Shown piece after piece: positions 59,854 through 64,000 of a stretch of DNA of 64,000 nt. Below the pieces are notes generated by a model. The model saw only the letters and a list, made by a program, of their open reading frames with translations, was not told the DNA's origin and did no database searches. Both the position numbers and the translations under genes were made by a program. The DNA is from an uncultured Atopobium sp. (GTDB lineage: Bacteria; Actinomycetota; Coriobacteriia; Coriobacteriales; Atopobiaceae): NCBI GenBank assembly GCA_916715765.1, contig CAKAPG010000004.1:58080-122079 (forward strand), in the 5' to 3' direction. Positions within the stretch are counted from its first letter, which is position 1. Every line of letters begins with the position of its first letter.

Positions 59854-60772
59854 AGCAACTCGTGAGGCATATGGTCAGACTCTTGTTGAGCTGGTAAACG
59901 AGGGTCACGACATCGTTGCTGTTGACGCAGACCTTGCTGGCTCCACCAAGCTTGCCGACCTCCAGAAGGCCTTCCCACAGCGCATGGTTGACGTGGGAAT
60001 TGCCGAGCAGAACATGGTAGGCGTTGCATCTGGACTGGCACTTACGGGACGCACCGTGTTTACCGGCTCGTTTGCCGTGTTTGCAACCGGCCGCGCTTAC
60101 GACCAGATTAGAAACACCGTCTGCGATTCCGGCCTCAACGTGAAGATTTGCCCAACGCACGCAGGCATTACAGTAGGAGAGGATGGCGCCACCCACCAGT
60201 CCCTTGAGGACATTGGCATGATGCGCGCCCTGCCTCAGATGCGCGTGCTTGTTCCTGCAGATTACAACGCTACAAAGGCAGCGCTCAGGCTTGCTGCCGA
60301 GGCTGATGGTCCCTTCTACGTACGCATGGGTCGCCACAAGGTTTCCGACATCTACGACGAGTCCTTCAAGGGCGGTCTGCCTTTTGCAAACGTCCTGCGT
60401 GAGGGCACAGACGTGACGATTGCTGCCTGCGGTGTTGAGGTTGCTCAGGCACTTGCTGCAGCAGATTTGTTGGCAGAGGAAAAGATCTCTGCCGAGGTTA
60501 TTGACGTGTTCTCCGTTAAGCCATTGGACGAGGAAGTTATTTTGGCATCTGCCGAGAAGACCCGTCATGTAGTAACCGTTGAGGAGCACAACGTGGCAAC
60601 AGGCCTTGGAGCTGCAGTTGCCGAGCTTCTGGCCGAACAGCTGCCCACGCCAATGCGCTTTGCTGGTATGCGCACCTTTGGCACGTCCGCTCCTGGCGAC
60701 GTGCTGCTCTCGCACTTTGGCCTGGACGCCGAGGGCATTGCTGCTCGCGTCAGGGAGTTCCTGCTTTCGTAG
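59846..60772 (+). CDS. Transketolase, C-terminal subunit
   Basis: 308 aa. Pyrimidine-binding half: VDADLAGSTKLADL, VDVGIAEQNMVGVASGLAL (catalytic Glu), GEDGATHQSLEDI, and the C-terminal domain VTVEEHNVATGLGAAVAELL. ATG at 59846 follows AAGGAGGTTGCC. Its last 196 nt plus CC are repeated with 15 mismatches and no gaps at 63725-63922, on the other side of the RRNPP cassette. Confidence 0.95.
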   Translation: MSRATREAYGQTLVELVNEGHDIVAVDADLAGSTKLADLQKAFPQRMVDVGIAEQNMVGVASGLALTGRTVFTGSFAVFATGRAYDQIRNTVCDSGLNVKICPTHAGITVGEDGATHQSLEDIGMMRALPQMRVLVPADYNATKAALRLAAEADGPFYVRMGRHKVSDIYDESFKGGLPFANVLREGTDVTIAACGVEVAQALAAADLLAEEKISAEVIDVFSVKPLDEEVILASAEKTRHVVTVEEHNVATGLGAAVAELLAEQLPTPMRFAGMRTFGTSAPGDVLLSHFGLDAEGIAARVREFLLS

Positions 60773-60819
60773 CCTTTGTCATATTTTGATGGTACAAGCG
60801 ATTAAAGACGGGATGAAAT

Positions 60820-61731
60820 TTGAAAGGAAACTCTTTAGGAGAGACTATTTATTCTCTTCGTCATAGTAAGGGATTGACGCAGGAGCAGCTTGCAGAGGGT
60901 ATTTGCTCCCCGGTTTCTCTTTCAAGAATTGAAAATGGCCGCCAGATGCCCTCCAAAGTAATTCTCGACGCATTGTTGAGCAGACTTGGGGCGAGTACCT
61001 ATCAACTTTGTGACGTTTTTTATCAAAGTGATTGCCAACGTAGCTTTAATGAGATTACAAGACGAGCAAGTCTGCTTATAGAAGCAGGTAAAATCCAACA
61101 AGGCCTATCCTTGCTGGAGGGCTTGAGTGAAAATGATGCATCTCATGCATTGGAGCGGCAGTCAGTTTTACTTATACAGGCAGCCGCACAACTCAAGCAG
61201 AACAAGAATCCTGAAGATTCATACGTCAAGTTACGTGAGGCTTTGGAGCTTACAAAGCCTCATATTGACCTATCTGATTTTCGACATGAACTTTTATCTC
61301 CTATTGAAGCTGAAATAATCGGTTTGATGGTTGTGGCACTTCAGCAAAAGGAAGCTCGTATTGAGGGTATTCGAGTGGGAGAAGAACTTGCAAGAAACCT
61401 TTCCGATCAGCAATCAAGCAGCAATGACTTTACGATTGTCCGCATCAACCTTGAAGTTAATATATCTTCCTGCTTGGATCTTGAGGGAAGGTTTGAAGAA
61501 GCTGCTCAGCATGCGTATCTGGCAAGAGATTTGAGTATTGAAAGCCATGAGCAGATACTTTTACCGGTGATTTTTTATTTGATTGGTCGGTCTGAATTCC
61601 GGAGTGGAAATACTGACAAGGCGCTTTCAATAATGCAGACGATTATTCCATATATGGAACTTATTGGCCAACATGATAATGCGGAAATGGTGCGCGCTTT
61701 TGTTGAAGAGAATCTAAGCACTCAAAATTGA
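60820..61731 (+). CDS. RRNPP/Rgg-like peptide-responsive regulator
   Basis: 303 aa. An Xre helix-turn-helix (about residues 5-60: LGETIYSLRHSKGLTQEQLA, ICSPVSLSRIENGRQMPS) is followed by about 240 helical residues of TPR type (GLSLLEGLSE, EDSYVKLREALELTK, EAAQHAYLARDL, DKALSIMQTIIPYMEL). This is the layout of Rgg, PlcR, ComR and related RRNPP sensors that bind short imported peptides. TTG start with a modest GGGATG site gives the expected N terminus. GAA/AAA/ATA-rich codons differ from the GAG/AAG-rich transketolase genes upstream. The tiny ORF and exporter downstream are its likely partners. Confidence 0.85.
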   Translation: MKGNSLGETIYSLRHSKGLTQEQLAEGICSPVSLSRIENGRQMPSKVILDALLSRLGASTYQLCDVFYQSDCQRSFNEITRRASLLIEAGKIQQGLSLLEGLSENDASHALERQSVLLIQAAAQLKQNKNPEDSYVKLREALELTKPHIDLSDFRHELLSPIEAEIIGLMVVALQQKEARIEGIRVGEELARNLSDQQSSSNDFTIVRINLEVNISSCLDLEGRFEEAAQHAYLARDLSIESHEQILLPVIFYLIGRSEFRSGNTDKALSIMQTIIPYMELIGQHDNAEMVRAFVEENLSTQN

Positions 61732-61771
61732 ACCTAGGGCTTAAAACCAAGTCTAAGCGCTCAGAGACAGT
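61713..61771. repeat. Duplicated 3' tail of the regulator gene
   Basis: TCTAAGCACTCAAAA at the end of the coding sequence (about 61715) recurs as TCTAAGCGCTCAGAG about 46 nt further on. Similar in kind to the pth2 tail duplication. Confidence 0.45.
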
Positions 61772-61894
61772 GAGCAAGGCAGCCTACATTTTTCATTACC
61801 AAAAGTTAAAATTTTTACGTGCCATGCTTATTATTTTGATACTTTGCATGGATACTTAACATTTGAGGTAATACAAGAATTGTCACGAGATGTT

Positions 61895-61960
61895 ATGGAT
61901 AGCCTCCTCTTCTTTCGAGACGATGTATTCGTCAAAGAGAGGGGGAGGCGATACATATGA
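61895..61960 (+). CDS. 21-codon upstream ORF (putative leader)
   Basis: ATG at 61895 to TGA at 61958-61960: 21 residues beginning MDSLLFFRDDV and ending RGRRYI. Its ribosome site is poor. Its stop overlaps the start of the 10-codon ORF as ATGA, and its reading frame passes through the whole 3' arm of the hairpin that hides the ribosome site of that ORF. It may act as a translational gate; it may also be chance. Confidence 0.4.
   Translation: MDSLLFFRDDVFVKERGRRYI
61902..61949 (+). promoter_or_regulatory. Hairpin burying the ribosome site of the tiny ORF
   Basis: GCCTCCTCTTCTTT (61902-61915) pairs over all 14 positions (11 Watson-Crick, 3 G-U) with AAGAGAGGGGGAGGC-side bases 61936-61949; an inner stem GACGA/TCGTC (61919-61923, 61929-61933) caps it. 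The Shine-Dalgarno GGGGGAGG (61941-61948) is fully inside the stem. Confidence 0.7.
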
Positions 61961-61989
61961 CCATCATTGTTATTGTAGTTAAGCACTAA
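61957..61989 (+). CDS. Ten-residue hydrophobic peptide, candidate leaderless pheromone
   Basis: ATG at 61957 encodes MTIIVIVVKH then TAA. The Shine-Dalgarno GGGGGAGG (61941-61948) is among the strongest in the window, with an 8-nt spacer. The Ile/Val core IIVIVV matches the style of streptococcal SHP pheromones (for example DIIIIVGG), which bind Rgg regulators; the lack of a leader recalls the 8-residue SIP peptide sensed by RopB. It sits between an RRNPP-type regulator and an ABC exporter, the expected place. Translation is unproven. Confidence 0.6.
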   Translation: MTIIVIVVKH

Positions 61990-61997
61990 AAGTGCGG

Positions 61998-62038
61998 GAT
62001 AGATACCTCTTTTAGATTTATTAAAAGAGGTATCTATC
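61998..62038. terminator. Perfect 17-bp stem-loop between peptide ORF and exporter
   Basis: GATAGATACCTCTTTTA (61998-62014), 7-nt loop, and its exact complement (62022-62038), followed by only ATTTT. It could be a weak terminator/attenuator that separates peptide from exporter expression, or a DNA operator. A small GCACT-aaa-AGTGC hairpin precedes it, overlapping the peptide stop. Confidence 0.6.
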
Positions 62039-62082
62039 ATTTTGCGATGGTCATTTAGATGATTTTCTGCGATTGGAATGGA

Positions 62083-63711
62083 ATGAAAAATATAAAACAT
62101 CTTTTAAAGAATGTCGGCAAACGAAACGTGATTATTTTTGTACTAGTACAAATTGTAAGTTCTTGTGTCGTTGCCGGCGTGGCTCTTTTACTGAGCTCAC
62201 TTCTCAATACGGTTTCTGAAGTCATTATTTCAGGAGATATTGCTCGGTTACTTGCATTTATAGGCTTGTGCTGTATATATGCTATAGCAACCGGTATCCT
62301 TCTTATACTACAGGGATATGTGCGCGCCCGCCTGGTTCGCGACACCGTAATTAAGATGAGAAACTCTGCCGTGAAGGCTTATTTGCGGAGAAAAGATGCT
62401 GTAAATATGAATGAAAACAGTGCTGAGTTTTTTTCTCTTTTAAGTCAGAATATGGATACTATTGAAAAAGATTGGCTTGGCGGACTGCTTGATGCATTTG
62501 CTTCGTGCTGCGAAATTACTATTGCAAGCCTCTTACTTTTGTATATAAATCCAATAGTGGCAGTTATTTCGATACTTGTTATGGCAATTCCAACAATCAT
62601 TCCCGGAGTATTTACAAAACAACTTACTCATTGCCAAGAAGAGATCGTAAAAAATACGGTGTCGTATAACGGACAGATTCGTGATATATCGCTTGGATTT
62701 GATGTCATCAGGTCATTTCATAAAGAAAACAACTTTACAAATCGTCACTTACTGGTTGCGCAGCAGTTGGAAGGTAAGAAGGCACATTTATCTGAAGTTA
62801 CATCTCTTATATCTGGGTTTGTTACAGCAATCTCAGTTTCATCTCAATTCATCATTATGGGTATAACGGGTATTTTTGCAGTGCAAGGATTTGTTTCTCT
62901 TGGTAGCGTTGTGGCTGTGACCCAGCTGTCCGGTCAGGTAATCGCGCCCGCTTCAACATTTGCTTCATTGCTTGGCAAAGTTAAAGCGGCCTATCCGGTT
63001 TTGAAGGCGGTTATATGCGACGATGAAGAAACTCCGTTTGACAATAAGGAACGGCACTATGATGTAGAGCATGAAATTGAGTTAAAAAATGTTACCTATA
63101 AGTATCCTGATTCAATTTCCGGAGTGTCTAAAATATCTGCGTGCTTTAAGGCTGGGAGGAAGTATGCGATTATCGGAAAAAGCGGGAGTGGAAAGAGCAC
63201 GCTTTTAAAACTGATTTCAGGCCAGATAAAACCTCAGAGTGGAGATATTCTGATTGACGGTTCAAAAGATATTTTATGTGATCCGGCAATGATTCACCAA
63301 AATGTGTATTTGTTTGACGATACGCTAAAAAATAACATTACGCTGGGAAGTTCGTATTCGAGTGAGCAAATCGGTGAAGTTATTAAAAAGTCTGGTCTCT
63401 CAGAGGTAGTTGCGGCTCTTCCAAAAGGACTTGACACTCCAGTGGAAGAGAACGGAAAGCGCTTCTCCGGAGGTGAAAGACAGAGGATTGCTATTGCGCG
63501 AGCCTTACTGTATGGAAAGAAGTTACTGCTTGTTGATGAAGCTACGTCTGCATTGGACACACGCATGGCTACTGAGGTCGAGAATAACCTGCTTAGTCTA
63601 AGCGGAGTTACGATGATTGAGGTAACTCATCATCTCAATGTTGCACAACAATCAAAGTATGATGCCGTATTTGAAATGACTCCAAGCGGGTTTGTAGAGA
63701 TAAAACAATAG
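62083..63711 (+). CDS. ABC exporter, fused membrane and ATPase domains
   Basis: 542 aa half-transporter of the MsbA/bacteriocin-exporter type. Six membrane helices in about 1-310, then a nucleotide-binding domain: Walker A GKSGSGKST, Q-loop MIHQNVYLF, signature FSGGERQR, Walker B LLLVDEATSALD and switch His in EVTHHLN. No peptidase C39 domain, so it would not trim a double-glycine leader. ATG at 62083 follows GGAATGGA; ATG 62059 has a poorer site. Likely exports the tiny peptide or a product controlled by it. Codon use is AT-rich like the regulator. Confidence 0.9.
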   Translation: MKNIKHLLKNVGKRNVIIFVLVQIVSSCVVAGVALLLSSLLNTVSEVIISGDIARLLAFIGLCCIYAIATGILLILQGYVRARLVRDTVIKMRNSAVKAYLRRKDAVNMNENSAEFFSLLSQNMDTIEKDWLGGLLDAFASCCEITIASLLLLYINPIVAVISILVMAIPTIIPGVFTKQLTHCQEEIVKNTVSYNGQIRDISLGFDVIRSFHKENNFTNRHLLVAQQLEGKKAHLSEVTSLISGFVTAISVSSQFIIMGITGIFAVQGFVSLGSVVAVTQLSGQVIAPASTFASLLGKVKAAYPVLKAVICDDEETPFDNKERHYDVEHEIELKNVTYKYPDSISGVSKISACFKAGRKYAIIGKSGSGKSTLLKLISGQIKPQSGDILIDGSKDILCDPAMIHQNVYLFDDTLKNNITLGSSYSSEQIGEVIKKSGLSEVVAALPKGLDTPVEENGKRFSGGERQRIAIARALLYGKKLLLVDEATSALDTRMATEVENNLLSLSGVTMIEVTHHLNVAQQSKYDAVFEMTPSGFVEIKQ

Positions 63712-63724
63712 TAGGAGCTCAATA

Positions 63725-63920
63725 CGTTGAGGAGCACAACGTGGCAACAGGCCTTGGAGCTGCAGTTGCCGAGCTTCTGGCTGAGCGGCTGCCCACGCCA
63801 ATGCGCTTTGCTGGCATGCGTACCTTTGGCACCTCCGCTCCTGGCGACGGGCTGCTTTCGCACTTTGACCTGGACGCTGAAGGTATTGCCGCTCGCGTCA
63901 GGGAGTTTCTGCTCTCGTAG
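63725..63920 (+). pseudogene. Duplicate 3' fragment of transketolase C-subunit gene
   Basis: 196 nt matching 60577-60772 without gaps and with 15 mismatches, most of them synonymous; the frame and stop are intact (VEEHNVATGLG to REFLLS). It has no start or 5' part and begins 13 nt after the exporter stop. Mostly silent divergence means it was once part of a functional allele, so it probably came with, or was left by, insertion of the cassette. Confidence 0.92.
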
Positions 63921-63938
63921 CCACATGCGAGAGATACA

Positions 63939-63998
63939 ACGGCAACGCCGCAGGTCAGTGGCGCGTGTGGGCGTAACGACGGCAACGCCGCAGGTCAG
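63939..63998. repeat. 20-mer direct repeat with 40-bp period at the window edge
   Basis: ACGGCAACGCCGCAGGTCAG occurs exactly at 63939-63958 and 63979-63998. It may be the start of a longer array beyond the window. Confidence 0.8.
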
Positions 63999-64000
63999 CG

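Noticed and set aside
61890..61982. 30-codon ORF (MLWIASSSFETM start) overlapping the tiny peptide ORF in another frame
   Set aside because: It has no ribosome site, and its composition (Gly-rich, His/Cys tail) fits no signal family; the 10-codon ORF has the strong site.
62083..63711. Exporter as a peptidase-containing bacteriocin transporter
   Set aside because: No C39 peptidase domain is present at the N terminus, and no double-glycine precursor lies nearby.
60773..63724. Cassette as a classical insertion sequence or integron
   Set aside because: No transposase, integrase, terminal inverted repeats or short target duplication; the flanking repeat is 196 bp of gene 3' end.

Overview
The window reads as chromosome of a low-to-mid GC anaerobic actinobacterium, most likely Coriobacteriia (Atopobiaceae; Lancefieldella/Atopobium/Olsenella-like). 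This is inference from gene content (split transketolase, family II pyrophosphatase with CBS domains, DUF1846, ascorbate and fructose PTS, EttA), Glu=GAG/Lys=AAG codon preference and strong AGGAGG-type ribosome sites; no rRNA or other taxonomic marker is present. Genes are dense, mostly in short operons ended by clear intrinsic terminators. I see no tRNA, rRNA, CRISPR array or transposase.

Layout. 1-1.5 kb: manganese-type ABC importer genes (minus strand) with a promoter-overlapping palindrome. 1.7-4.7 kb: short-chain dehydrogenase plus 2-keto-3-deoxygluconate permease, facing an AraC regulator. 5.2-12.7 kb: a glycerophosphate-polymer-like region with a YidC domain fused to a CDP-glycerol glycerophosphotransferase-like domain, an LtaS-like sulfatase-fold membrane enzyme, a LOTUS-like domain protein and a membrane-anchored glycerophosphodiesterase. 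12.9-22 kb: Zn/Cd-type P-ATPase, TrmB, YfbR, amidohydrolase, COG0523 GTPase, sirtuin, Mn-dependent pyrophosphatase. 22-33 kb: MORN protein coupled to an OatA-like acyltransferase, EttA, ferritin, EamA transporter, asparaginase, GH25 lysozyme, DUF1846. 33.5-37 kb: Pth2, then a more AT-rich stretch with a prepilin peptidase, a candidate structured RNA, an XRE regulator, a small Cys protein and a TetR regulator. 37-49.6 kb: two lipoproteins, ManA, zinc-ribbon MscL, M32 carboxypeptidase, aminotransferase/Ddl-like/ROK operon, fructose PTS and FruK, YebC. 50-60.8 kb: a DeoR regulator divergent from an ascorbate PTS operon (ulaC, ulaA, ulaB, a beta-propeller protein, ulaG, ulaF, ulaE) followed by talC and split transketolase, which together would carry ascorbate carbon into the pentose phosphate pathway; ulaD is not in the cluster.

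The most interesting locus is 60.8-63.9 kb. An RRNPP/Rgg-like regulator is followed by a 10-residue hydrophobic ORF (MTIIVIVVKH) with an excellent ribosome site, then an ABC exporter. The ribosome site is buried in a long hairpin and the tiny ORF overlaps the stop of a 21-codon upstream ORF (ATGA), suggesting gated translation. The cassette is AT-rich and lies between the intact 3' end of the transketolase C-subunit gene and a second, about 92 percent identical, 196-bp copy of that 3' end. This looks like a recently acquired peptide-signalling cassette with a leaderless pheromone candidate.

Other unexplained structure: a family of intergenic elements with forward-forward-inverted 24-25 bp units (3.6, 25.1 and 49.8 kb), tandem copies of a gene's own 3' end downstream of pth2, GC-rich degenerate repeats after several stop codons, and an over-represented 12-mer, GGGTTTCTCGCC.
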